From Gigantopelta aegis (lineage: Eukaryota; Mollusca; Gastropoda; Neomphalida; Peltospiridae), in the NCBI RefSeq assembly GCF_016097555.1, contig NC_054704.1:25980236-26044235 (forward strand): a DNA stretch of 64,000 bases, given 5' to 3'. Both the position numbers and the translations under genes were made by a program. Positions 1-11,823 of the stretch are shown here, in pieces (the stretch's first letter is position 1; each line of letters starts with the position of its first letter). A model generated the notes under the pieces. It was not told the DNA's origin. It saw only the letters and a program-made list of their open reading frames with translations, and did no database searches.

Positions 1-1070
1 ATATATTATATATAATATTTATAAAATATTTAAAGACGAACCCGTTTTAAAAATAAAAAGCAAACTTCTACTACAGGTTTACAAAAATAAATTAACAATA
101 AAAGATAAATAAATTATTCAAATAACATTAACAAATACATTTTTATTTATGCATTACATGAACAGCACCATCTAATGACTACACCACTACCTGTCAGTTC
201 CAAGCTGTACTTCTTTTAATACTTAAGTGAAACAAAATTACACTGAAAACCTACTTCCCAAATAATAACAAAAAGTTTTTATTTTACCTCAAAACACAAT
301 CTAATTCCTACCTCTCTACATCAAACACGAATATTCTTCTTTCATAAAAAGACCTCTTTCCTAATTGCAATGAATAAATGTCGGCAGCAAAACTTACAAC
401 CACATAATAATAATCCAGCAGCCTCCTTTTCAATTTAGAATTTCTGTCGGGCTCGCAGATGTATTGTCACGTAGCAGGGGGCTCGCAGGAATCGCGAAAG
501 ATGACTGTCCAATAAGAAGCGAGCTTGTCCAATAGTGATCAGACCAGTGAAAGAACCCAATGATGCAGCATCGCTAGATACAAACATACTTGATAGATCT
601 GGTATTCAATCAATACGCTTTGCTCATTGCCGCGGCATGGAGAGGACACTGAGGCATGCAGTGGAATTGGTCTTTTTATTAATCTGCAGTCGGCCTCAAG
701 CTACTTGAGTATCTTCAATACTACCATTTTTAATGGATCGGGATAATTTTTTCTTTCGTTATTCCCGACTACATTTCAGATTTTAAAAAACTTAATTTAT
801 AACACAGAAGTAGATTATTCTCTGACTTTGTGGTTTGTTGGGAGGGTTTTTGTAGGGTTTTAAAAAAAGAAGAAAAAAAGAAGCTAATGGGCTGAATTTA
901 CAAAGCCTGTTTATGTTTACACGCATGAAACTACATTCATTTGCAATGCTTAAAAAGGCTTCGTAAATTTTGCCCAATAAGTAAACAAAAACTGGGATAC
1001 AATGCTAACAAGTGACAAACAATGCCCACAATTCTGGAATAATCTACTGTTATGTGTGTGTGTGTGTATA
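1..1070. other. AT-rich stretch without recognised gene
   Basis: AT-rich sequence. A slightly richer island near 440-620 has no supported reading frame. Short open frames here lack any family motif or splice context. It could be untranslated or intergenic DNA of a gene outside the window; nothing decides this. Confidence 0.4.
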
Positions 1071-1071
1071 T

Positions 1072-2277
1072 ATATACAGACAAATTTCATTATTTCGATG
1101 TTGAAGGGACCAAACTAAAAACCTATTTTAAAAAAAGGTTTGAAATAAACATAGCAGTCGCTAATGAAAATGATACCACAGGACAATTTTTCAGTCTCAA
1201 GAAATCCTGTGCTCAGGTCATTAAAAAAGGTCAAAATAACAACATTCGACAGTGCTGCAACAATAAACCAGTATATTGCTATATCACAATGTTTCATAAA
1301 CTTAAAACAAACTCCAGTACAGTTTTGCACATCACATTTTCGTCTTAATGCAATGTACAAGAAATGGGTCCATGTCTTTGAACAAGCCCTGCCATCTTCA
1401 AGGAATTAAAGAAAAAAAAAGCCCACAATAAGTAATAATTACTACACCTTTGGAAAGCATAGACCGTCGACATTGACACCATCTGACTACAAAAAATTGT
1501 CGGGAACAAATGTACATCAGAGTTAATCTGTTCATTACACCGGAATTCACACCTTCCAACACCGACAGAGCAAATTAGGAACAAGCATGCATCAGAGGTC
1601 TGAAAACACCCCTTTACAACTACATTACAAAATCACAGATGCCCTAACACTTTGGCAGTACACACAGCCGTTTGGCATCATTGACCCCATCGGGAGCCAA
1701 CAGTGTCACATGATGTCAGAATTACCGATGTCTGCTAAATCTGTAGAAGTGTATTGCTTTTGAAAATTTAGTCATTCAATTAAAGAATTAACTGTGAACA
1801 AGCAAGTCTACCAGCTTTATGACATTTTGTAAACAAAGTTTTAACCAAGGAGTTATTAGATTGACGGTCAATGCGCCTTGATAAATAATAATATATTTAA
1901 AAATGGTATTTGATCAATCCCCGTTGGTGGGCCCATTGGGCTATTTCTCATTCCAGCCAATGCGCCACAACTTGTATATTAAATGTCATGGTATGTGCTA
2001 TCTTGTCTGTGGGATGGTGAATATAAAAGATCCCTTGTTACTAATGGAAAAATGTAGCAGGTTTCCTCTCTAAGACTTCGTCAAAATGACAAAATGTTTG
2101 ATACCCAATAGCCGATGATTAATAAATCAATGTGCTCTAGTGGTGTCGTTAAACAAAACCAATTTTTATAACGGCAATTTCAATATAATGGCAATTTCAA
2201 TATAATGATAATTTCAATGTAACGACAAAGTAACCCAGGGATGAACGTGGTCGTTGTAACGAGGTCTGATTGTATTT
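1072..2277. mobile_element. Possible pogo/Tigger-type DNA transposon remnant (terminal repeats only)
   Basis: The right end (about 2165-2277) read on the minus strand gives 'cagacctcgttacaacgacc', the style of pogo/Tigger termini, followed by short repeats of 'tttcaatataatg'. The left end (1072-1110) reads 'cagacaaatttcattatttc' and then 'gaagggacca', a diverged counterpart. No transposase is seen between them, and a SINE occupies 1912-2168. The pairing of the two ends is inferred from loose similarity. Confidence 0.3.
1912..2168 (+). repeat. SINE, family B (tail gtcgttaaacaaaac), head-truncated
   Basis: Core with 'aaaagatcccttgttac' and 'gtagcaggtttcctctc', then the tail 'caatagccgatgattaat' and 'gtgctctagtggtgtcgtt'. 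The tRNA-like head is missing. The same tail recurs on both strands many times in the window. Confidence 0.8.
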
Positions 2278-3690
2278 AGAACAACTGGTAACAGCACAGA
2301 GGTCAGCATTAAATCCATAAGTAGTACTGGTAGGCATGCTCATTTTGTTGAGAGAAAAAAACAACCGGACCAAATGATAAAAGTATGTCAGCTGTAACTA
2401 ATATGCAAAGTTCAGTAAAATATTTATTCCTTCAGCTTTCATTTGAAAAATACTGACATTCAGTCCCACATTATATCTATTTTAAACAAGCATAACTGTA
2501 TGTCCTTTAGTAGCAAATTCCATTTGGTCTCAAATACTATGTGTTGCCGTATTTCTTTCCATCAGTATATATGAGCTATTTTCACAAAAAGGAGCAAAAA
2601 ACAGTAAAGAACTTTTAAAAATACAAAAGTATATATTTTTTTTAAATGTACATAAAAATATTTTTGTGCTTCTGTTTTACCCTCAATTCTAAGGCATAAA
2701 TAATAGTAAACAACTGTCTTTACCATTATGTCTTAATAATGTCTTATTAATAGCAAAAAAAATTAATAATGATAAATACTTTTATAATGTATATAGATAC
2801 AATGTGCCTATAAATAATTGTTACTAATATGTAAGATGTAATGATAGACTGGGACGATTGTGAAAAAGTGTCTTTTCTATTATTTAACACTGATAACGGT
2901 AAAGACAAAAATTATAATGGCAAAGACACATGACATGGTATTTGTGCTGCAATGTATTTCAGTTATGCAATGGCTTTTAAAAACAATTTACTGAATGAAA
3001 AAATATCAATGATGGGTTTCTCATGCTTCCAGGATACTTTATTAAACTAATGGTAAACGAAAAGACAACAAGTTTGACATTGAAAAAAGTGTTTTAAGAT
3101 TTAAAAATAACTTGCCTATAAACATATCCAGTTTGTATTCAATTACTTAACATGTTGACCTACATGTAGATGTGACAGTGGCATCTGGTGGATAACTTTC
3201 AAACTAATCAAAATGTTGGTCCTTTTTGTAGATAATATAACAGTAAAGACAATCAAATGAAAAATAAAATGTGCAACTTATGTACTTGTGAGTGGTTTAC
3301 TAGTACTTACATTTTGCAGTTTAAAGGCAAACACTTAGTATTTGAGAGAGTTTGCGATTCCACAACAATAACATGAGCTTTTGTACATAACAACGGAGTG
3401 GACATTTTGGGTATATAACTTTAACCACAAACTTATGTAATGCATCTACATAGCCAAATATCATATCCAGTGCATCAAGTGACAATGCTTTTTGTGTGCA
3501 TGCCTGTTTATTTACACATTATATGCTGTTTTGTGTAAAATATTGGAGCTACAATGTCTTTACTGTTATTTGCCCCTTTTTGTGAAAATAGCCCATATGT
3601 AGTTCCGATGAGTTTAAATCCATGCCACAGTTGTCAGTGATTTTACATACATGACTACAGTTAAGGTTTAGTTTTGTTTAATGAAAGTAA
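2278..3690. other. No gene seen
   Basis: AT-rich DNA with no long frame, no recognised repeat family and no splice-bounded coding block. Confidence 0.4.
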
Positions 3691-3692
3691 AA

Positions 3693-4085
3693 GTAAAGTT
3701 TGTTTTATTTAACGACGCCACTAGAGCATATTGATTGTTTATCTTATCATTGGCTATTGGACGTCAAACATATGGTAATTCTGACACTGTTTTTTAGAGG
3801 AAACCAGCTGTCGCTACATAGGCTACTCTTTTACAACAGGCAGCAAGGGATCTTTTATTTACGCTTCCCACAGGCAGGATAGCACAAACCATGGCCTTTG
3901 TTGAACAAGTTATGGATCACTGGTCGGTGCAAGTGGTTTACACCTACCCATTGAGCCTTGCAGAGCACTCACTCAGGATTTGGAGTCAGTATCTGGATTA
4001 AAAATCCCATGCCTCGACTGGGATCCGAACCCAGTACCTGCCAGCCTGTAGACCGATGGCCTAACCACGCCGCCACCGAGGCCGG
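3693..4085 (-). repeat. SINE, family C (head ccggcctcggtggcgtcg)
   Basis: Full-length on the minus strand. The tRNA-like head starts at about 4085, with a B-box-like 'ggttcggatcccag' near 4020. The body contains the family-C block 'ccctgagtgagtgctc' (here diverged). The tail is of family B type (ctagtggcgtcgtt), so this copy is chimeric relative to other C copies. Confidence 0.8.
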
Positions 4086-4336
4086 TGTGTTTTGTTTAAT
4101 GATACCACTAGAGCACATTGATTTATTAATCATTGGCTATTGGATGTCAAATATTTGGTAATATTGACATATAGTCTTACGTTTTTCCATTAGTAGCAAT
4201 GGATGTTTTATATGCACCATTTCAGACAGGAGAGCACATACCACAGCCTTTGATGTACCAGTTGTGGTGTACTGTATGGAGTGAGAAATAGCCAAATGGG
4301 CCCACTGACAGGGACCGATCCCAGACTGACCACATG
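4086..4336 (-). repeat. SINE, family B, minus strand
   Basis: Directly abuts the preceding SINE. The tail 'gtttaatgataccactagag' is at the low coordinate; the head region 'gggaccgatcccagactgac' is at the high end. No spacer separates the two SINEs, suggesting insertion of one into the terminal part of the other. Confidence 0.75.
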
Positions 4337-4855
4337 ATTACATATGCATACTTATTATAATTGTAAATCTATACTGGTCACGTACATGTACCTGTAATTA
4401 TAACTGGCACTTTGTAAATTTGAGCAGACTAAATTTTCAGGTTTTATTATAGTTTCGTCTTAGATAAATGGTTTGCTTCCTTGCAACAACGGAAATACAT
4501 TCTATTTTCCACTCGATCTAATGAATACCCAAGCACTGTTGGGAAATGTCAACCAGTGCATCACTGTGCATGCAAATCAATGTGTACGAGTGAAAAATTC
4601 AATATTACATTTATTACGACTCACGTTCAAATCCTTGCTTTCTGCAAGCAGATTAAGCACCATTTTATCTGTATCATTCATTTTAATTTATTTTTATCCT
4701 CATATTCAATTGTGGTTCAAGCACTTTCTTCTGGCATACGCCCAAGCTTCAAGATGTCTGGTTCCAGACAGAGCTTAATGGTTAGTGAAAAACATCTCTG
4801 TTCAGGACAGAGGTTTAACTGTGGATTGTACAAAAGATTTTGGTGTATTGGCTAC
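4337..4855. other. No gene seen
   Basis: A 131-codon frame at 4481-4876 has no family motif and runs into the hairpin that follows, so I do not call it coding. Confidence 0.4.
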
Positions 4856-4857
4856 AG

Positions 4858-4990
4858 ATTTTTGAAGCCATCTTAGCACTGCAATATCGTAGAACTATCA
4901 TGGAACATGATGTCACTACAACAAACACCATAGTGACATCACAGCCTACTATGGTTTTACAATATCGTTGTGCTAAGATAGTTTAAAAGA
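4858..4990. repeat. Small palindromic (foldback) element
   Basis: The left arm (about 4860-4917, containing 'gccatcttagcactgcaata') pairs with the right arm (about 4931-4988, containing 'caatatcgttgtgctaagat'). The two arms end in facing 'gatgtcacta' and 'tagtgacatc'. Total about 130 bp with a short loop, as in a MITE. Confidence 0.6.
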
Positions 4991-5765
4991 TTTAGTCCCT
5001 GGGCTGGATTCAGAACACAGGTTTTATCTCTGCTAATAATGTGACTGGTTCTCACCTATCTCATCCATTTAAAAACCAGGCTAGCAAGCATGCCCTAATA
5101 TTATGCTATGGATTGTTTGTGTCAAGTTTTAATGTTGTGCAGGCTTTACACCTCCCCAATTAGTTCATGGTGGAATATGAACCCAGGACATACCATACAA
5201 AACGCCCTTGTGTTTTACTATTACAGAGTACAGGACAGCCACCTGCCACATAACATAAATGTGGAATGACAAAACCTGCACATCTCATACAATTATTGTA
5301 TAAATACAATGGTAATCAAGTCATTACAAAAACGACCAGATGCAGAATTAATGTGAGTTTTATTTTCCATGCATTTACCTCGGTACTTAGGTTTTACATG
5401 GCAATCATTTAAAACCAATATTTTTCACTTCATTTGTACTTACTTACCCAGGTAATATACCATTCATTTATTACATCATTCGACAGTTTAAAGTCATTCC
5501 CACAAGTAGTTCTGTTTAGTGCAATCATTGCTGAATAATCAATAGCATCATTTAACAGATTTAGTTTGGGTGTTTTATTTTTCTACAATCACATTTTATC
5601 TCTTTTTTTTTAATGAAGTATAGTAACCTGTTTTCCTGAATAGCAGTAAGTAATGATCTTGCCATGGGAGATTCACATTGAAAGAGCATCAACATATAAA
5701 AAGAGAGAAACAAAATTAGTCATTTTAAAATGACAAAGGAATGTTTGTGTAACAACTCGACACAT
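4991..5765. other. No gene seen
   Basis: Intergenic-looking DNA with no recognised repeat and no coding signal. Confidence 0.35.
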
Positions 5766-5767
5766 TA

Positions 5768-5853
5768 TTTAATCAGTGTATAGCTGAGGTGTGTGCCCAG
5801 GACAGCATGCTTGAACCTTAATTGGATATAAGCACAAAAATAAGTTGAAATGA
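5768..5853 (+). repeat. SINE, family D 3' part
   Basis: 'ggtgtgtgcccaggacagca' followed by 'gcttgaaccttaattggata' and 'aagttgaaatgaatgaat'. The same sequence occurs inverted at 48197-48352 and, in diverged form, at other sites. Confidence 0.65.
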
Positions 5854-6200
5854 ATGAATAATCAGTGTAAAAAGGAACCCTGCTGCCATCTCTCAGAATT
5901 CTCTTTTCTAATATGGGGGAGGGAAACACCAGAGCAAATTAGAGGGCAAGGCCATTTAGCCCAGACCAATGGAGATTTGTTCAGGGCATTATCACCAGAA
6001 AGCAGAACAAGGCAAACTTTAACAAGTGTCTTAATATAACAGAGCTCTCAAGTCAGAACTTTCACAAGGAGTGAGATTTTGTCTGGTCGGAGTCCGACAT
6101 CGTGAATCCGAATAAACCGGTGAGGGAAATAAGTGCGCTGACAATTGGTCAAGGTTCGAGATTCTGACCAATAAACAACGTGGACACCTATTTTAGAAAT

Positions 6201-6479
6201 TCTTTTTCTAATTTTCATTATTATTCATACTTACCTAGTACTAGCACAATAAAAATGCTATACGACCCCGAGTTATAACCTCCACTGCAGAATGATCTCC
6301 CCTTGCCGGATGTATAACCTACACCTACGCATGGGTAGACCATATATCCTCGTTATCGATTCAAAGTCCGAATGACTGAATAAAAAAAGACCTCCCTCGG
6401 GGCGGGTGGGAGGTAACAGTTGTTGTTCTAGTACTAGGTAAGTATGAATAATAATGAAAATTAGAAACAAATTTTCTAA
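6201..6479. mobile_element. Small inverted-repeat relative of the adjacent DIRS-like element
   Basis: Begins 'ctaattttcattattattca' and ends with its reverse complement at 6440-6479. The interior (6246-6360) matches, inverted, the sequence just inside the right end of the DIRS-like element (10080-10186). It is either a non-autonomous derivative or a terminal piece of a second copy. Fossil; no coding capacity. Confidence 0.6.
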
Positions 6480-7024
6480 TAGTCTTATTCAACTTACCGT
6501 ACTAGCACAACAACAATGCTATAACAGACGTGATATAACACTGTTAAAGCACGAGAATTTAACATTAAAGGGAGGAGGTAAGAAAACAAGGAGGACTTAC
6601 CCATTCAACCAGTAGTGTGCATCTCAAGTAATGATACAGTGAAAAAGTAACCCACATCATACGAGGTATAAAATGTCAAAGTGACTTTTAAATTGAAGAA
6701 CTACAACCCCAATTAAAAGTAAACCAAGTTAACAAGGTGAGGAAACCTGCACACCAAGTAATGGTAACAGACACTCGACTGCCCCAGATAGTCAACCATC
6801 CACCCCCCCACTCTCCAAACAGGAGGTGGAGAACTATCTCCCAGAAAGACTGCCGCTAGTGACCTGATGAAATAAGGGTCACCCCCTACTCGTGGCCCTG
6901 CGCACCGAAATGACTTGCTGCCCTGCAATGACTGATTGAATCCGCAGAGTTCCGTCCGGACCAACAGCCATATCACGGAAATAAAACCGGTCAAACGTGT
7001 GTCGACCTTTCCAAAACCCCGCAC

Positions 7025-7660
7025 TCATGACCCTGAAAATGTCCAAAGAATCATGGAAATTAAGGGAAGCAGAAATCGCCCGAATCTCATGAGGTCAAAC
7101 GGAGAAATTCCGCAGAACATGATCACCCGCCTTCTCATATGCCAGTTTGATGGTTGCAGCATCCATCTCGACAAAGCATTCTTCGTAATGTCTCCTGGTT
7201 GGCGTGTGAAAGAGATAAACAGTTTCTTAGTGTTTTGCCGGAGATTTCTAGTACGCTCCAAATAGAATTTCAAAGCCCGCACCGGACAAATAAGTCTATC
7301 AGAGATATAAACACTGAATGATGGCTGGAAGAAACTCTTCCCCTGGCACCTGGTTCTTAGCCACGAAAACAGGATCAGTACATAACGTAACTGACCCGTC
7401 CGTATTGTAATCCACCAAATCATGCAAAAAAGCATGAATCTCACTAATACGACGGCAAGCCGCTAGTGAGACCAGAAACAAAGTTTTCCATGTCAAATGA
7501 CGAAGACTGGCGAATTTCAAAGGCTCGTAGGGCTTGCCTTTGAGTGCATGCAGAACCAGAAAAACATTCCATTTAGGCAAAATGGAAGGCTTCTCAACCG
7601 TGTTTTGCAACGACTTAAGCAAGTTATGCAACACGTTGAAAAATCTTGACGTCCACACTG
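7025..7660 (-). pseudogene. Tyrosine-recombinase-like region of the DIRS-like fossil
   Basis: Contains phrases typical of YR-retroelement recombinases such as 'LICPVRALKFYLERTR' and 'LKFASLRHLTWKT'. It is not open throughout. It lies downstream of the gag-like region, as expected for the family, and is read here as a dead remnant. Confidence 0.6.
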
Positions 7661-7689
7661 CCTCAGAGTAGTGAAAATGACGACCGGTG

Positions 7690-9990
7690 ACTTCTCACTT
7701 CTCCACAGGGATCAGATAACTGTGAAGAAAAGTTGATTTCTTAACAGGTGGAGGCTTAAAAGTAGATGCCGCCTGGCGCTTATGAGCAGTTCGGGACTGA
7801 GCAGCAGGGACGAATTTCGCCACTTCTTGGTCCATGACCAAGTTAAAATTGGTCCCAAAAAGTAAGGTTTCTCTTACTGAGCGACTACGAAAGTAGGTTT
7901 TAACCACACCCGTCGCTCTCAGTCCCACCAGGTAGTGATCCCGACGCAGAAGTAGACTGTTGGCAAAAACATGCCCAGCAAGCTGAGCGTCGTGATGAGA
8001 GGCTTAGAAGCCACCAACAAACAACCCTTAGCCATCGGCGGAAGACCCGTGACTGCTTTATCTAACCCAAATAGGAACGTACCTAAATGGTTATTGACTT
8101 GAAAAAGAAGTTTAGATAACCTCTACAAAGTTTCTAAATCCGTAAGTGGCACACTGACATTAGGAGATAGGTGGCAGTCTGCCTTCACCCTAGCGGAAAC
8201 GACCGCTGGATGTGAAAGGAAGGAAGCTCCCAATGTCTTATACAAAGACATGGACAAAACCTTCGCCGCAGACAACAGTTTCCCGGTAGCTAACGCTGCC
8301 GGAAACTCTTCCACCACCGCCCCCAAAATACAATCGCTACCCGCAATCAAAGCATCAATCTCCGCAAGAGATTCATGCGCCTCGATCACTAACGGCAAGC
8401 CGAAATCCTGCCACAGAGCGTCCGTCGCTAAAGGCCGGTTTCCAAACGAAACACCCTTGTAAGACTAACAGCCTCCTCCGACGGAATTGCATCCGCGCAC
8501 ACCAGTCGGCCCTGTTCCCGTACAAAACCAAGAACCGCCTGGTAATCATAATCGCCGTCTGGCGTACCATCGGCCAAATTGGGAATCTCGTCAAGCACCG
8601 AACCTGGTGCCGACCCTTCCCCCGAACCACACACTGATTCAGAGGGAAAATCCTCTTCCAAAGAAGAATTTTTTTCAAACGACGTGCCATGCGCTGACCG
8701 TAACGGAAACAAAACTGCATGGGCAGGACGATGCGGACCGGCCGAATCTGCAAACTGGTCCAACCCCGGTCTCGCTGGAAACCCCGGCGGTGGAGGGACT
8801 GGTGGAGGCGATTCCCCTAGCCAGGCCATGAAATTCTCAAAAAGAGAAACATAGTCCACTCCGAGTCTGCCCCTGAGGGCGACCCGATAACGCCTGGAAC
8901 CTCTACCCCGATCTGACAGGTCCGAATTGACCATCGGTGTAGACACAGGCGCACCCAAGAAAGCTGCAGTTTCCCTGATCCCTGCCAAAGCAGACAATGG
9001 GACTGGTGGTGTCGGTTGAACCGGACCGTCAGAAAATTCTGTGCCGAATTCTGAACCCAACGTACCACGTGTGGATTAGCCAACCCAGTTGACTTAGCCA
9101 CATGCGAACGATCTAAAAGTTGATGACGCTGTACAGGCGCCCCAACAACAGAAGGGACGCCCACTGGCGTCGCACCCGAAACAACGCCACCCGGCTCCGT
9201 AACTGAGACAACGTTGTGAGACTTCACGATTTCGCCAAATGGCTCGATCACCGAAGTAGCGCCGAAAGACGCGTTGGCCGAAACGGCACCCTCGGATGCC
9301 ACGACCAACCCTACACCAGAAATCTCATGAGACAAACGGCGCCGCAAAGCGGGCTTCATTCTAGAGCTAATCGACCCCTCCACAGAAGGACCAATAACAG
9401 CAAGATGGGAGTCGGAACTGAGAGACACAGTCGTTCCTGCCACAACTGCACTCCCTCCGACTGACACCCCCGTTACAACCGTAACATGCGCCGCCTCCAC
9501 CAACGGAGGCAAAAGCAAATCCCCAGGTGGAACGGAGCCCAACCAAACGGCCGCTTCGGGTTTACTGGTATCACCAGGAAGATGGCTAACAGACGAGGAG
9601 GAGCCCTTGCGCCTACCACTTGTCTGCGAACTCTTTGAACTGGACACCGACTTGCCGACCGACGGCAAATCGGTATGGAGCACGACCCCGGAGGTTGCCA
9701 CTGTGCTCCGCCCGTCCCGTTCACGTCTAATCATCCTCTTGCGCTCGGCGTCTTTTGACAGCTTCTTAGCCTTCCCCCACGTGGAGGGGGACCAATTTTC
9801 ACAGATATGACACTGGCGTTCAAAACAACAAGAACGACATAACAAATGCTGATCAAACTGGGGCAGTCGTTTAAGACAACCCCCCTCGGCACACACAACC
9901 AACCGGTTGGAGCCCGAGGAAGCAGTGTCAGACATTAACCCCCTGTGTAAATCACCCAAAAGACATCGTATGACAGAGTAAAACAAAATT
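7690..9990 (-). pseudogene. Gag-like region of the DIRS-like fossil
   Basis: The N-terminal part has a cysteine cluster ('RSCCFERQCHICENW') followed by a basic, then Ser/Val/Gly-rich low-complexity stretch. Later parts are acidic and proline-rich and end with a basic tail. This arrangement is usual for DIRS-type gag. The longest open piece covers 8817-9986; the region as a whole is broken. Confidence 0.6.
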
Positions 9991-10213
9991 ACAAATTAAT
10001 AAACAATTTAACAATTTGACAAAAAATTTACTACAGAATTCGAACACGACTGCAATGGAGGACTGCAGAATAAAAAAACGAGGATATACTGTTTACCCAT
10101 GCGCGGGTGTAGGTTATACATCTGGCAAGGGGAGATAATTCTGCAGTGGAGGTTATAACTCAGGGTCGTATAGCATTGTTGTTGTGCTAGTACGGTAAGT
10201 TGAATAAGACTAA

Positions 10214-10755
10214 TATGATTTTAATGCCTTATGATGCTTAACCGGGCCCGCCTGGCAGTCGCAGGCTTGTTTGTTGGTCATCGAGATTGAATGAACAACA
10301 AAAAATATATATGTATAAAAAAAAAATTGCTATGTTTAAAATGCATGAGAAAATCATGTATCGGCGTGAGAGCGTGACACGACGTTCAAATGCACGAGTT
10401 TCACACCGAATGCTTGAGACTTGACAGCACTGGTATAACACTATAGCATCCATTCAAAATAAAGAGTGAGGGTTTCATGTTTTCATAATAAACCAACTTT
10501 CAGGAGCTGTGTTTGAGTATGATGACCAGTTACTACCATGTAAAATAAGGCACGGCCAATTTGGCCGTGAGACTATGTTTAACTTTGAGTGCATCGAGGC
10601 AAATGACTAGAGCATTACAGCAATTTGCCGCATGACCGCCATTAAATTCGAGCCCAGAAACTCTATTATAGCATGCCCATACTCAGTGATAGTCAAATAG
10701 AAATCTCAATCACCAACACCAGCAAAACTTTTGCATCACTTTAAAACATCTGGAA
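10214..10755. other. No gene seen
   Basis: Flank between the DIRS-like fossil and a LINE fragment; no coding or repeat signature recognised. Confidence 0.35.
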
Positions 10756-10764
10756 AGCAAAAAA

Positions 10765-11150
10765 TGTCAGTTTGAAAATCAAAATACACCTATTTAAAAG
10801 CAAGGTCTTGAGCACTCTGCTATGAAGGAGAATCTTGGAAACTAACCATGACCATCAGACAGAACTTGGAGGAGTTTAAAAATTGATTCTGAATATCTTC
10901 TGGCCCAAAACCCTAACCAAAGAAGAACTTCATAAACATACTCTGACACACTCAATCGTAGGCGAGATCAAATGTCGAAGATGGCATTGAACTGGCTGTA
11001 TAATCAGAATGCCTCCAACAGCATTACCAAAAGTGGCACCATGATGGACCTTTGCTGGGAAAAGAAAAAGGACAAAACCAAAAGAAATATGTAGAAGAAC
11101 TGTAGAGTTAGGGACTGCTGGAAAAATCTGTAAAAAGAAAAGGCATCAGA
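10765..11150 (+). pseudogene. LINE reverse-transcriptase C-terminal fragment
   Basis: Broken frames carry the C-terminal signature of non-LTR retrotransposon polymerases: 'YEGESWKLT' (usual YGCESW...T), then 'CRRWH' (usual RRRWRWIGHVLR), then 'GKRKRTKPKEICRRTVE' (usual GKRKRGRPKETWRRTVE). Stops and at least two frame changes interrupt it (for example after LSTLL near 10830). The 5' part is absent, as in ordinary 5'-truncated LINE copies. The clade cannot be fixed from this fragment; RTE or a CR1-like group are candidates. Confidence 0.65.
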
Positions 11151-11822
11151 TAATTCCATTTATCTTGTTTAGGATATCTACAGTATATAGTAGGACGTTT
11201 ATGGAGGAGGATTACTTTATTGTGGAAAAATGGCTAGTAAATCTACTCTTCATACTCGTTTTGAACAAATACTGCAGAATCCATCTGGTTCATACAAAGC
11301 AACATGCAAGCATTGCCATGTTCATATCTTGGCCAAGAAGAAGACCACATCAAATCTTTTAATGAATGAAATTAGTATGATTGTGAAATAAAGTGAACAA
11401 TTTCATGTTGGTAACATCTCATGAATATTTGTGGAAATGTAATCATGATTTTAATCAAATTAAAATATTTATGTTGATACTACCTGGTAGTATTTTCTAT
11501 TATGAAACAAAACTGAACATTCAGTTCATAGTGATTTTTATGTTTATAAATGTACAACTTTGTTTGTTTATGCAGATAGCAGCCTACCAAATGGAATTAC
11601 GCCAGACGACTAGAAAGTGACGTACACCATACTTCAAACCGGTATTTATCTGCCATCTTGTAAAAAATAATTGTACACCATAAAGATATTTCTAAAATAA
11701 ATTTTGTCATTTTATAACTTAACTCAGTTTGTCTTGCCTTTGTGAATCTTTATCCCTCTTCGAGAAAGAATCTGGCACATTTTGACATCTTCCAACTTTT
11801 AACTTTACACTCAGTTTTAAAT
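11151..11822. other. No gene seen
   Basis: AT-rich spacer between the LINE fragment and the Tc1-like element. Confidence 0.35.
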
Positions 11823-11823
11823 A

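Larger units (their letters stand above)
6480..10213 (-). mobile_element. DIRS-like tyrosine-recombinase retroelement, broken
   Basis: Inverted termini: 6481-6523 ('agtcttattcaacttaccgt' onward) is the reverse complement of 10169-10211. Inverted termini and a tyrosine recombinase in place of an integrase are DIRS traits. Parts on the minus strand, 5' to 3': a gag-like region (about 9990-7690), a tyrosine-recombinase-like region (about 7660-7025), then a non-coding tail. No reverse transcriptase/RNase H region is seen between gag and recombinase, so it is internally deleted as well as broken, with several breaks. GC content is clearly higher than in the flanks. Moderately old fossil. Confidence 0.75.

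Noticed and set aside
1052-1360. Overlapping frames on both strands near a possible transposon end
   Set aside because: Both are open over the same AT-rich stretch without codon bias or motif.
4481-4876. 131-codon plus-strand frame
   Set aside because: No motif, and it runs into a palindromic element.
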